A stretch of DNA of 64,000 nt from Pseudoalteromonas piratica (GTDB lineage Bacteria > Pseudomonadota > Gammaproteobacteria > Enterobacterales > Alteromonadaceae), in the NCBI RefSeq assembly GCF_000788395.1, contig NZ_CP009888.1, positions 1,508,001 through 1,572,000 on the forward strand, given 5' to 3'. The position numbers were made by a program, and so were the translations under genes. Every line of letters begins with the position of its first letter. The stretch's first letter is position 1. This document shows positions 19,534-31,919 of this stretch, piece after piece. The notes below the pieces were generated by a model, which made no database searches, was not told where the DNA came from, and saw only the letters and a program-made list of their open reading frames with translations.

Positions 19534-21720
19534 ATGGTATCCATTAGGCAATCGCACTTACTTGCTAATCTAGAGAGCTTTCAAGCTTGGTTAGAGATGT
19601 TGGCCTTAAGCGACGATAAGCAACAGCAGCTTGAGCGAGCTTATGATTATTGCCTAGCATATTGCGAGCAAAAAAAATTAGACGATGAATTTGAAACCAG
19701 CTTGCCTGCTAGCAAAGAAATTGTCGAAATTCTCGCAGAGCTTAATATGGATGCCGAGACCTTGTTAACTGCTTTTTTAACGCCGCTTTATTTAAACGGT
19801 AAGCTCGATAAAGAACATTTAAGCAAACACTTTTCAAGATCGGTCGTTGAGCTGTTAAAAGGTGTTGAACAAATGGCGGCACTTGGTGCACTTAGCTTCC
19901 AAGGTAAAGGCAGCACGCAAATCGACAATATTCGTCGTATGCTATTGGCAATGGTGGAAGATGTGCGCGCGGTGGTGATTAAATTAGCACAGCAAGTGTG
20001 TTTACTACGCGAGCTAAAAAACGCTTCAGAAGAAGAGCGGGTAATTGCTGCCAAAGAAACAGACAACATTTTTGCACCACTGGCGAACCGCTTAGGTATT
20101 GGCCAATTAAAGTGGGAGCTAGAAGACCTTTCACTGCGTTACCTTCACCCCGCAAAGTACAAAGAGATTGCTAAATTACTCGATGATAAACGCATCGCTC
20201 GTGAAAGTTACATGAGTAATATGGTGGCATTGGTAAAAGCCAAGCTTGCTGAGTCAGGCATTGAAGCCGAAGTCTACGGTCGACCAAAACACATTTATAG
20301 CATCTATAAAAAGATGCAGAATAAAAATTACGAGTTTGATCAGTTATTTGATATTCGCGCTATGCGTGTAGTCGTTAGTGAATTGCAAGATTGCTATGCA
20401 GCACTTGGTATTGTGCATACTAACTGGCGTCATCTAAATAAAGAATTCGATGATTACATTGCCACGCCAAAAGCCAATGGCTACCAATCTATTCACACTG
20501 TAGTGTTTGGCCCAGAAGGCAAAACTGTTGAAATACAAATTCGAACCGAAGCAATGCACCAAGATGCTGAGCTTGGTGTTGCCGCACACTGGCTTTATAA
20601 AGAAGGTTCATTGCCGGGTAAGAACTCAGGTTACGAGCAAAAAATTAGTTGGCTAAGAAAGTTACTACAGTGGCAAGAAGAAGTTGTTGACGATGAAGAG
20701 TTTGCTGAAGAGCTTAAAAACCAAGTAGTTGAAGATCGTGTATACGTATTTACGCCGCGCGGTGATATTCTCGACTTACCAAAAGGCGCGACACCACTTG
20801 ATTTTGCTTATTACATTCACTCAAATGTTGGACACCGCTGTATTGGAGCAAAAGTGTTCGGCAAAATTGTGCCGTTTACCCATGAGCTTCACACTGGCGA
20901 CCAAGTTGAAATTCTTACGCAGAAAGAACCTAACCCAAGTCGAGACTGGCTAAACCCATCATTGGGCTATGTCAAATCCTCACGCGCGCGCTCTAAAATT
21001 CATCATTGGTTTAAACAACAAGACCGCGATAAAAACCTTGCCGCTGGTAAAGAAATTCTGGATGCGGAACTTGCTAAGCTGAACTTGCAAACCAAAGATT
21101 TAAAACCAGCATTAACGCGTTTTAACTTGAACTCAATAGAAGATTTACAAGTTGCGGTTGGTGCAGCGGATGTGCGCATAAACCAGCTAATTAACTTTTT
21201 ACAAAATAAACATCTGCCGCAAGATGACGAGTTACCTAAATTCCGTAAATCAGCAAAACCGCGCAAAGGTGATAAGAACGGTATTGTTGTTGATGGTGTA
21301 GGCAGTTTATTAAGCCATGTTGCCAAGTGTTGTGAACCGGTGCCAGGCGATAGCGTACAAGGGTTTATAACTCAAGGGCGTGGCATTGCGGTGCACCGAA
21401 GTGACTGTGAGCAGTTAGAACATTTACGAAGCCAATTTCCAGAGCGTTTTATTGATGTGAGCTGGGCCGATGAAGTGTGTGAACACTACGCAGTAACGAT
21501 TCGCATTGAAGCAAACGATCGCCAAGGGTTGATGCGTGATATCTCGTCAGTGCTTGCTAATGAGAAAACCAATGTGCTGAATATGAATCTGCAAACTAAT
21601 AATGCCCGTCAAACAGCAATTTTTGAAATGAAGATCGAAATCAACAATATCGAGCAGATGAATAAATTGTTAGTTAAGCTATCGCAAGTCGACGGCGTAT
21701 TTTCAGCGGTAAGAACCTAA
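19534..21720 (+). CDS. relA: (p)ppGpp synthetase RelA
   Basis: RelA makes (p)ppGpp on ribosomes stalled by uncharged tRNA (stringent response). The 728-residue protein has an N-terminal pseudo-hydrolase region lacking the HD metal ligands of SpoT, a synthetase domain (EVYGRPKHIYSIYKKM, then FDIRAMRVVV and NGYQSIHTVVFGPEG), a TGS domain (VYVFTPRGDILDLPKGATPL), a zinc-finger-like region (HVAKCCEPVPGD) and a C-terminal ACT domain. It follows rlmD by 5 bases with an AAGGAG ribosome-binding site. Confidence 0.98.
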   Translation: MVSIRQSHLLANLESFQAWLEMLALSDDKQQQLERAYDYCLAYCEQKKLDDEFETSLPASKEIVEILAELNMDAETLLTAFLTPLYLNGKLDKEHLSKHFSRSVVELLKGVEQMAALGALSFQGKGSTQIDNIRRMLLAMVEDVRAVVIKLAQQVCLLRELKNASEEERVIAAKETDNIFAPLANRLGIGQLKWELEDLSLRYLHPAKYKEIAKLLDDKRIARESYMSNMVALVKAKLAESGIEAEVYGRPKHIYSIYKKMQNKNYEFDQLFDIRAMRVVVSELQDCYAALGIVHTNWRHLNKEFDDYIATPKANGYQSIHTVVFGPEGKTVEIQIRTEAMHQDAELGVAAHWLYKEGSLPGKNSGYEQKISWLRKLLQWQEEVVDDEEFAEELKNQVVEDRVYVFTPRGDILDLPKGATPLDFAYYIHSNVGHRCIGAKVFGKIVPFTHELHTGDQVEILTQKEPNPSRDWLNPSLGYVKSSRARSKIHHWFKQQDRDKNLAAGKEILDAELAKLNLQTKDLKPALTRFNLNSIEDLQVAVGAADVRINQLINFLQNKHLPQDDELPKFRKSAKPRKGDKNGIVVDGVGSLLSHVAKCCEPVPGDSVQGFITQGRGIAVHRSDCEQLEHLRSQFPERFIDVSWADEVCEHYAVTIRIEANDRQGLMRDISSVLANEKTNVLNMNLQTNNARQTAIFEMKIEINNIEQMNKLLVKLSQVDGVFSAVRT

Positions 21721-22511
21721 TGAGCCAAAGCCACAATATTGAAATTCTGCTTAATATAATGAGCAAATTACGTGATCCCGACGGTGGTTGCCCTTGGGAC
21801 TTGCAGCAAGATTTTGCCTCAATTGTGCCGCACACCCTTGAAGAGGCTTATGAAGTAGCCGATTGTATCGAACGAGCGGACTTGCTTGAGCTTAAAGATG
21901 AGTTGGGTGATTTACTGTTCCAAATTATCTTTTATGCGCAACTTGGGAAAGAACAGCAGCTATTTAACTTTGACGATATTGTTGCGGCTATTTGCGATAA
22001 ATTAGTGCGCCGTCACCCGCATGTATTTGCCAATTCAGAAGTGTTTTCTGAAGAACAGCTAAAAGCGAATTGGGAAGAGCAAAAGGCTACAGAGCGTAAA
22101 CAAAAATCAAAAACGAATACTCTTGATGATATTCCTCATGGCTTACCAGCACTGACGCGTGCGCAGAAAATTCAAAAACGTGTTGCCAGTGTTGGCTTTG
22201 ATTGGCCATCAGTTAAAGGGGCGCTTGATAAAGTCGAAGAAGAGTTTCAAGAAGTTCGTGAAGAGCTAGAATCAAACGGACCAGATGAAAAATTGGCTGA
22301 AGAGCTAGGCGATTTACTGTTTGCTTTAGTCAATGTAATTCGCCATTCAGGGTTTAACGCTGAGCAGGTGTTGCGTAACGCTAATAATAAGTTTGTAAGG
22401 CGTTTTAATTCCGTTGAATTAACCATTACCAAGTCAAAACCAATGAAAGAAGCAAGCCTTGAAGAAATGGAAGCGGTTTGGCAGCGTGTTAAAAAGCTTG
22501 AGAAAGCGTAA
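21720..22511 (+). CDS. mazG: nucleoside triphosphate pyrophosphohydrolase MazG
   Basis: MazG hydrolyses nucleoside triphosphates to monophosphates and in E. coli lowers ppGpp under starvation. Both tandem MazG domains are present, each with its acidic metal-binding helix pairs: EEAYEVADCIE with ELGDLLFQIIF, and EEFQEVREELE with ELGDLLFALVNVIRH. Length 263 equals E. coli. Its ATG shares a base with the relA stop codon (TAATG), so expression is coupled to RelA. Confidence 0.98.
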   Translation: MSQSHNIEILLNIMSKLRDPDGGCPWDLQQDFASIVPHTLEEAYEVADCIERADLLELKDELGDLLFQIIFYAQLGKEQQLFNFDDIVAAICDKLVRRHPHVFANSEVFSEEQLKANWEEQKATERKQKSKTNTLDDIPHGLPALTRAQKIQKRVASVGFDWPSVKGALDKVEEEFQEVREELESNGPDEKLAEELGDLLFALVNVIRHSGFNAEQVLRNANNKFVRRFNSVELTITKSKPMKEASLEEMEAVWQRVKKLEKA

Positions 22512-22601
22512 ATTTCATTTGAGCAAAATGGCAACTTTTAGTATAATGTTTTCCCGTCTTGTTGATTGCCTTTAACGGCAATATTGTCTATTAATTCCTG
22601 A

Positions 22602-25649
<3,048 letters not shown>

Positions 25650-25670
25650 TTGACACTTAATTTGTAGCTG

Positions 25671-25705
25671 AAAAAACCGCTGTTTTGCAGCGGTTTTTTG
25701 TTTTT
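25671..25705. terminator. terminator after eno
   Basis: An 8-bp GC-rich core stem (AACCGCTG / CAGCGGTT, loop TTTTG) is flanked by A on the left and T on the right, so the stem can extend and work in both directions. Confidence 0.9.
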
Positions 25706-25788
25706 CTGAACAAAGTAAACTGAAAATAATTGAAATAATAATTTAATATCAATAGCATAGTGTATTTTTAACATAAGGAGATGGAATT

Positions 25789-27828
25789 GTGGTTAAATCC
25801 TATATTGTCTTATTTTTATCGGTGTTTTTGATATCTTGTTCGACTGACAAAGATAAAAATCAAGCACCCGAAATTTTAGCTATTGATAATATTACACTTG
25901 TAGAAGGTGAGAGCAAACAGATCAGTGTTGATGCTAAGGATGCGGAAGGGGATATTCTAAGTTTTGACTGGCAAGTTCCTAATGGATTACTTATATCTGG
26001 GAGTGGGAAATCTGTAGAGTTGTTAGCTGAAGACGTCTTAGAAAATACAAACTATATTGTAAAACTAACAGTTTCAGATGGTAAGAGCTCAGTTGATACA
26101 CAATTTGAAGTTTTTGTAACGGAGCGACCTTTTTCTTTTGTAGTACAATATAACGAAAAAATTAAAGCCGGTGAACCTTTGGAAATCACTCTCGTAGAAC
26201 AAGGTGAAGAAATAATTTCTAGTTCGATCGCATTTGATACTTATTTAGAACCAATTATAAATCAAATCACCCCTACTTTTTATGAAGTACTCTTCCCTAA
26301 GGTCTATGAACAAGAGTTACTTAATTTTACGTTAGTTGCAAATAACGATAAAGGAGAAGAATTTTCAGTTGAGCAAAATATTGATGTTGATATTAACCTC
26401 CGTCCAAAGCCTGTTGTATACCCTCATGAAATCACACCAATAAAAGTTGATGATTCATACGAGTTTTACATTGATTGGCCGTTTACAGACGAAGATGAAA
26501 TTGCTTCTTATGAGTTGCATACAGATGATGAGTCAGCCACAATTACTCAAATTGCTGGTAGCCAATTTAAAGTTAATATTGATTCATTAGAAACATTCGA
26601 GTTAGTAATGATAGCTACGGATAGATTTGGTCAATCTAATTCTTTATCAAAAGTGTTTAATTATAGCAATACATTAGTTGAGCAAATAGTGTTGAACCCT
26701 TGGCCTGAGTATTATTATTTACATGAGCAGGGAACTGTTTACCTTAAACTAGTAAATGCTCCAGATAATATAGGAATTGTAGAAACAAAATGGGAGCAAA
26801 TATCTGGTGTTCCGTTTACTATTATTGAGAGTAAGAGTGAAGAGCTAACGATTATTCCGACGCAATATTCTGACGAGCCCGTAGTCGTTAAGGCGACGGT
26901 TACCCTATCAAACGGCAATAAACAGATAATTGAACAAGAACTAGATATTATTAAAGATACAGCGTTTTCTGTAGTTGTATTACCTTCTGATACTGTAGAT
27001 GAAATACTAACTGACTTGGCGAAATCTACTATCTTTGATATTAATAATGATGGTATTGGTGATCAGATTGATATTGAAAACGGCCTCATACAGGTTGCAT
27101 TGTCCCGAGAGGATGGCAGCATTGGTGAACTTAAAAATGCGGGAAAAATAAGTTACCATCAAGATTATACACGACAAAACAGAAAGTTTTTAGGAAGTTT
27201 ATCTGAGCGTAGAGCGTTAGCTAGTTATACTCTCAAAGATGTAACAGATGTTGACGGTGATGGTATTGTAGATCTTGTATTGGATGACTCTTATCACACT
27301 AGTGAATATAGTTATGATGGTGTGACTTATTGGGTTAAGGGGCGAGCAGAGGGGAATGGTATTATACCTACATCCTTCTACGGAGATTATTTACTGCTGG
27401 ATAGTTGGACTTATAGCCTAGAACATTTAATAGACATCAATGGTGACTCTATTAAGGATGCTATTTATTCAGGTTTGGTGGGTGGTCGCAATTATAACTC
27501 TACTCTGCCTGACAACACTCTTGAGGCCAATTACTTTAATAGGGCTGGCTTTTTCCCAGGTATGGGGGCGCGAACAAGTATAGTTGCTAAACTTTCTAAT
27601 CGTAAGTCTACCGAATATTTATACTCTCCATTTTCAAATGACGACAAAGAGCATATATATATTTATGGGCAAAACGACACAACAAATAACTTTGAACTTT
27701 TAACTAGGTTAAAAGTAAAAGATGTTCTACCGTATGGGTTTCAGCTTACTAGTTATGATGTGGATAACGATGGGGAGTTAGAGCTAGTTTTTTACCGTGG
27801 CAATTATGTTCGAATGCTGAAGTTTTAG
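25789..27828 (+). CDS. large surface lipoprotein with Ig-like repeats and Ca-binding FG-GAP/VCBS-like repeats
   Basis: I recognise no named protein. A lipoprotein signal (VFLISC, Cys about residue 17) is followed by an Ig/PKD-like domain (QAPEILAIDN to VSDGKSSVDTQFEV), further beta-sandwich repeats, and a C-terminal part with at least four Asp-rich loops: DINNDGIGD, DVDGDGIVD, DINGDSIKD and DVDNDGELE. Such loops bind Ca and occur in integrin-like propeller repeats. The predicted place is the outer-membrane surface or periplasm. The GTG start has a GGAG site 8 bases upstream. The gene is A/T-rich, stands between terminators and interrupts otherwise housekeeping genes, which suggests an accessory, strain-variable gene. 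Confidence 0.75.
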   Translation: MVKSYIVLFLSVFLISCSTDKDKNQAPEILAIDNITLVEGESKQISVDAKDAEGDILSFDWQVPNGLLISGSGKSVELLAEDVLENTNYIVKLTVSDGKSSVDTQFEVFVTERPFSFVVQYNEKIKAGEPLEITLVEQGEEIISSSIAFDTYLEPIINQITPTFYEVLFPKVYEQELLNFTLVANNDKGEEFSVEQNIDVDINLRPKPVVYPHEITPIKVDDSYEFYIDWPFTDEDEIASYELHTDDESATITQIAGSQFKVNIDSLETFELVMIATDRFGQSNSLSKVFNYSNTLVEQIVLNPWPEYYYLHEQGTVYLKLVNAPDNIGIVETKWEQISGVPFTIIESKSEELTIIPTQYSDEPVVVKATVTLSNGNKQIIEQELDIIKDTAFSVVVLPSDTVDEILTDLAKSTIFDINNDGIGDQIDIENGLIQVALSREDGSIGELKNAGKISYHQDYTRQNRKFLGSLSERRALASYTLKDVTDVDGDGIVDLVLDDSYHTSEYSYDGVTYWVKGRAEGNGIIPTSFYGDYLLLDSWTYSLEHLIDINGDSIKDAIYSGLVGGRNYNSTLPDNTLEANYFNRAGFFPGMGARTSIVAKLSNRKSTEYLYSPFSNDDKEHIYIYGQNDTTNNFELLTRLKVKDVLPYGFQLTSYDVDNDGELELVFYRGNYVRMLKF

Positions 27829-27840
27829 GACTAAGCTCGT

Positions 27841-27900
27841 AATGAGAAGTTAAACGTATATAAGCTGCATATATTGAAAGTCACTTCTCATTTATTTTAG
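27841..27900 (+). terminator. long-loop hairpin after the lipoprotein gene
   Basis: A 10-bp perfect inverted repeat (AATGAGAAGT at 27841 and ACTTCTCATT at 27883) encloses a smaller AT palindrome around AGCTGC and is followed by TTATTTTA. Likely the 3' end of the lipoprotein transcript. Confidence 0.55.
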
Positions 27901-27914
27901 GTTTACGGATAAGA

Positions 27915-27938
27915 AACCCTGTATCTGCAGGGTTTTAT
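27915..27938. terminator. bidirectional terminator between lipoprotein gene and mutH
   Basis: A 7-bp stem (AACCCTG / CAGGGTT, loop TATCTG) has TTATT to the right on the plus strand and TTTCTTAT when read on the minus strand. It separates convergent genes. Confidence 0.65.
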
Positions 27939-28014
27939 TGCATTTGATATTACTTTTTTGCACGAGATGTTTGGGAAAGGTGCAGTTAAGCATATTTTAA
28001 AACTCCTGTTACAG

Positions 28015-28686
28015 TTAACTAAACTGCTTGGCTAAAATTTGCCGTGTGAATTCTGTTTTAAGGTAGTAACCGCGTGGCAATGTCATAATTTCACAGCCAT
28101 TTGGACCAATAGCTTGGGTAAGTGCTTTACTGTTTGCCGCTTTGGGGCGAAGCTGTAGAACTTGGCCAAAATGCCCATTCAATTGCTCAATATTACCAAG
28201 CGCAATCATTTCAGTGAGCTCCTCCCAATCTTTTTTTAATAATGCTTCCTCTTGTTGACTTGGCTGCCATAAAAAGCCACTTCCAATAATGCGATCAGTC
28301 GGTGCAAGATCGCGTTCTGATAGAATGGGTAACCATAAAACGTGAGAAAGCTTCTTTTTCACGACAGAGTTTTGCCAGGTCACACCATGAAGATTTGTTA
28401 AGGGGGTAATCGACACATAGGTTGTTTCTAAGGGTTTTCCGGTATAAGAAATAGGCAGTGTTTTAAGCTCAACACCTAGATGTGGAAAATCAGGTTCAGG
28501 TTTTGATGCCGCAGTTGCGCCTAGTACATACTCAATCAGTTGACCAATCCAACCTTTCTCTCTCAGTAGGTTGTCAGGTGTTTTAAATGCATATTGTGTT
28601 GCAATTTCGCCAAGTGTTAATCCTGCAATAGCATTAACTCGCATCATTAACTCTGGAATATCTCTCGGGGCGTTTGGCTTGTTCAT
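28015..28686 (-). CDS. mutH: DNA mismatch repair endonuclease MutH
   Basis: MutH nicks the unmethylated strand at hemimethylated GATC sites when activated by MutS and MutL, so its presence implies Dam-directed mismatch repair. The 223-residue product has the catalytic D-x6-E-x-K arrangement in DFPHLGVELKTLPI and the downstream family blocks LSHVLWLPIL and HFGQVLQLRPKAANSKALT. I use the ATG at 28686, which gives the normal length; an in-frame TTG at 28722 is less likely. Confidence 0.95.
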   Translation of the reverse strand: MNKPNAPRDIPELMMRVNAIAGLTLGEIATQYAFKTPDNLLREKGWIGQLIEYVLGATAASKPEPDFPHLGVELKTLPISYTGKPLETTYVSITPLTNLHGVTWQNSVVKKKLSHVLWLPILSERDLAPTDRIIGSGFLWQPSQQEEALLKKDWEELTEMIALGNIEQLNGHFGQVLQLRPKAANSKALTQAIGPNGCEIMTLPRGYYLKTEFTRQILAKQFS

Positions 28687-28881
28687 AAAAATGCATTGTG
28701 AAGTAAAAGTTAAGTTTATCAAATATAGTCTGTTTGAATAACCTTAAAATTGAATGGCTTGTACAGAAAATGCACTGCTTTTTAATGGGAGTGTTTTTCA
28801 AGTGTTTTATTGTTTTAAGTTGCTGAAATATATTGGGTTTTTGTTTTTGTTATCTATGGAGGTAAAAGTATTATGATGTAT

Positions 28882-29016
28882 TTATGCACTAAATACACAA
28901 ATATGAACAGTGTTATCCACAGAAACTGTGGAGAACTACGTTAAATTATAGCTCTATTGTGGATTTGTTTGAGAAATGTGCGAATATTTATGATTTTATT
29001 CACAACTTGTGGGTAA
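28882..29016. promoter_or_regulatory. cluster of DnaA-box-like 9-mers in the mutH-rppH spacer
   Basis: This AT-rich spacer of about 410 bases holds no gene. It contains two perfect DnaA boxes, TTATCCACA at 28913-28921 and TTATTCACA at 28996-29004, both on the plus strand. Three one-mismatch boxes lie at 28882-28890 (TTATGCACT, plus), 28927-28935 (minus, TTCTCCACA) and 29008-29016 (minus, TTACCCACA). The arrangement suggests a DnaA-binding or titration region; no replication gene is nearby. Confidence 0.5.
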
Positions 29017-29098
29017 GCTGAGTATATGCTGGTTTTTCATTTGCTGTTAACTAAGGATTATGGAACAATCGAGCTATATTAAGAATTAAAAGAGGCAC

Positions 29099-29614
29099 AT
29101 GCGGGTGATAGATGCCGAAGGGTTCCGTGCCAACGTTGGAATAGTTATTTGTAACAACCAAGGACAGGTTTTTTGGGCAAGACGCTATGGTCAGCATTCT
29201 TGGCAATTTCCACAAGGTGGTGTTGATCAAGGTGAAACGGCCGAACAAACCATGTACCGTGAATTAAATGAAGAAGTCGGTTTGAAGCCTGAAGATGTTG
29301 AAATTATAGCAAGCTCCAAACATTGGTTACGTTATAAGCTGCCGAAACGTTTAATTCGTCGAGATTCTAGTCCGGTTTGCATCGGTCAGAAACAGAAGTG
29401 GTTTTTACTCAAACTGCGTTGTCCAGATGAGGATGTGGATTTATCAAAAACAAATCATCCTGAGTTTGATGATTGGCGATGGGTAAGTTATTGGTACCCT
29501 GTACGGCAAGTTGTTTCATTTAAACGGGATGTATACCGCCGAGTGATGAAAGAATTTGCTCCTCACGCAATGCCATTTCACAAAAAAGATTCACAATGGC
29601 GGCATAGGCGCTAA
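29099..29614 (+). CDS. rppH: RNA pyrophosphohydrolase RppH (NudH)
   Basis: RppH removes pyrophosphate from the 5' end of primary transcripts and so starts 5'-end-dependent mRNA decay. The complete Nudix box is present ([11 protein letters not shown]... followed by RELNEEVGL), after the family start [19 protein letters not shown] and HSWQFPQGG. The 171-residue length fits. An AGAGG site lies 5 bases before the ATG. It is divergent from mutH and 14 bases ahead of ptsP, the same order as in E. coli. Confidence 0.97.
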   Translation: MRVIDAEGFRANVGIVICNNQGQVFWARRYGQHSWQFPQGGVDQGETAEQTMYRELNEEVGLKPEDVEIIASSKHWLRYKLPKRLIRRDSSPVCIGQKQKWFLLKLRCPDEDVDLSKTNHPEFDDWRWVSYWYPVRQVVSFKRDVYRRVMKEFAPHAMPFHKKDSQWRHRR

Positions 29615-29628
29615 TTAATGAGGTCATT

Positions 29629-31905
29629 GTGCTTACAGCATTGAGAGAAATTGCACAGAAAGTGTCGCAACAAACTAGTTTAAAAGCGGCATTAGAGTGT
29701 TTTGTTTTAAGTGTTAAAAGCACAATGAAAACAGATTGTTGCTCCGTTTATTTCGCTGATTATGCACAAGATTCGTTTGTTTTAATGGCTACTGAAGGGT
29801 TAAACCCTGATGCGGTTGGTAATTTCAGAATTGGATTTACCGAGGGCCTTGTCGGTCTTGTTGCACAACGTGAAGAAGCCATTAACCTAGCGTTTGCCAA
29901 ATCTCACCCTCGCTTTAAACTTGCTCCAGAAGTTGATGAAGAAATTTTTAATGCATTTTTAGCAGTGCCAATTGTTCATCAAGGTAAAATATTAGGCGTT
30001 ATTGTTGTTCAGCAAATAGCGGCACGTGTGTTTAACCAAGATGAAGAATCGTTTTTAGTTACTTTGTCAGCACAACTTGCGGCTCAGCTAGCCAATGCAG
30101 AAATTCAGCATCTGCTAGAGTTTGATCAATCAGAACAAAAAACAACCTGCTTAAAGGGCTTAAGCTCAGCGCCGGGTATTGCCCTTGGCAAAGCTTATGT
30201 CGTCGCGCCCAGTATAGACTTTAGCCAGTTAGAATTAATGAAATCCGATGCCCCTGCAGAGCAAATCAGGCTATTTCACCATGCAGTGATTACCACTCGC
30301 AAGGAGTTTCGGCGTATGGCCGCACAGCTTGATTCAGATCTCGGGCAAGAAACCTTGGCTGTTTTTACTGTCTATGAGCAGTTACTTGAAGCAAAAAGCC
30401 TTGGAGATCAAGTGGAGGATAAGATCAACCAAGGTTGGTGTGCGAAAAGCGCTTTAAAACTCGTAATTGAAGGCCTTGTTGCGCAATTTATGTCAATGCA
30501 AGATACCTACATACGCGAACGGGCCATTGATATTCAAGATATTGGCTTACGTGTATTACACCATTTACTAAACAGTGAAATAAAAAAGCACAGCTTTGAT
30601 TCTCCAATTATTTTAGTCGCAGACATGATTACACCAACCATGCTTGCAGATATACCCAGAGAGATGCTGGCAGGTGTTGTGAGTATTAGTGGCGCGGCAA
30701 ATTCCCATGCATCAATTCTCACCCGTGCTATGGGACTTCCTGCTATTTGGGGCCTTTCTGGCTTACCTATTTCACATGTCGCAGACAAAGAATTGATTCT
30801 AGATGCGTATGCCGGACGAATTTATATTTCGCCAAGTAAGGCATTGATTAATGAATACTCGAGATTGCAGCGTGAAGACGCCCGTTTACACGATACTTTT
30901 GATGCAGAGTATAATCTTGAAGCAGCTACATTAGACGGTGAGGAGATTAAGTTATACGCCAACACCGGCCTTGAAGTGTCAAATGACTTAATCAATGCGA
31001 AATACCTTGATGGTATCGGTTTATACCGCACAGAAGCATGGTTTATGCAACAAGACTCTTTCCCTAGTCAGGCAGAGCAAGAAGTGTGGTACCGAGACAT
31101 ATTAACGGCCTATCATCCAGCACCTGTTACCATGAGAACACTGGATATTGGCGGCGATAAATCTCTCAGTTACTTTAATTTTACTGAAGAAAATCCATTT
31201 CTCGGTTGGCGTGGGATCCGTATTAGTTTAGATCACCCAGAACTCTTTTTAGAGCAAGTCAAAGCAATGCTAAAAGCGAATATGGGCTTAGGTAATCTAA
31301 AAATCATGTTGCCAATGGTGGCCGATGTGAATGAGGTTGAGTCGGCAAAACGGCTTATTCAACAAGCATTTTTTGAATTACAAGAAGAATGGGTGCCAGC
31401 ACACGGTACGCTCGATATGCCAGAAATAGGAATAATGCTTGAGGTGCCTTCTAGTGTGTATTTACTGCCTGAGTGGGCTAATAGTGTTGATTTTTGTTCG
31501 GTAGGTAGCAACGACTTAACACAATACATGCTTGCCGTTGATAGAACAAACTCCCGTGTTGCTAATTTATTTGACAGTTATCATCCCGCAATTTTACGTG
31601 TGTTGAATGATATCGCCATTCAGTGTCTTGATTATGAACTGCCTTTTAGTTTGTGTGGCGAATTAGCAGCGGACCCTGAAGGAGCATTATTATTAGTAGC
31701 AATGGGCTATCGTAATTTAAGTATGAGCCCAAGTGCAATTAATAAAGTAAAATATGTCTTAAGGCGTTTACATGTAAGTGATATGGAAGCCTTACTAAAA
31801 ACCTGTTTAGCGGCTAGAAATGCCAAACAAGTACACAGGCTATTACGGGAATTCATTATTCACCACAAGTTAAGCCAAATTTTGTATACTAGCTCAGTCC
31901 ACTAA
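29629..31905 (+). CDS. ptsP: phosphoenolpyruvate-protein phosphotransferase PtsP (enzyme I-Ntr)
   Basis: PtsP is the first enzyme of the nitrogen-related phosphotransferase chain and passes phosphate from PEP to NPr. The 758-residue protein has an N-terminal GAF domain (residues about 1-160; MLTALREIAQKVSQQTS start, with CSVYFAD), the enzyme I N-terminal domain, the phosphohistidine loop GAANSHASILTRAMG and the PEP-binding barrel with TLDIGGDKS, GWRGIRISLD and SVGSNDLTQYMLAVDR. Translation starts at GTG. It is likely cotranscribed with rppH. Confidence 0.97.
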   Translation: MLTALREIAQKVSQQTSLKAALECFVLSVKSTMKTDCCSVYFADYAQDSFVLMATEGLNPDAVGNFRIGFTEGLVGLVAQREEAINLAFAKSHPRFKLAPEVDEEIFNAFLAVPIVHQGKILGVIVVQQIAARVFNQDEESFLVTLSAQLAAQLANAEIQHLLEFDQSEQKTTCLKGLSSAPGIALGKAYVVAPSIDFSQLELMKSDAPAEQIRLFHHAVITTRKEFRRMAAQLDSDLGQETLAVFTVYEQLLEAKSLGDQVEDKINQGWCAKSALKLVIEGLVAQFMSMQDTYIRERAIDIQDIGLRVLHHLLNSEIKKHSFDSPIILVADMITPTMLADIPREMLAGVVSISGAANSHASILTRAMGLPAIWGLSGLPISHVADKELILDAYAGRIYISPSKALINEYSRLQREDARLHDTFDAEYNLEAATLDGEEIKLYANTGLEVSNDLINAKYLDGIGLYRTEAWFMQQDSFPSQAEQEVWYRDILTAYHPAPVTMRTLDIGGDKSLSYFNFTEENPFLGWRGIRISLDHPELFLEQVKAMLKANMGLGNLKIMLPMVADVNEVESAKRLIQQAFFELQEEWVPAHGTLDMPEIGIMLEVPSSVYLLPEWANSVDFCSVGSNDLTQYMLAVDRTNSRVANLFDSYHPAILRVLNDIAIQCLDYELPFSLCGELAADPEGALLLVAMGYRNLSMSPSAINKVKYVLRRLHVSDMEALLKTCLAARNAKQVHRLLREFIIHHKLSQILYTSSVH

Positions 31906-31919
31906 CACTTAGGTTATTC

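Noticed and set aside
19534..21720. loss of the hydrolase site in RelA as damage
   Set aside because: Lack of the HD residues is normal for RelA in this group; SpoT supplies hydrolysis.
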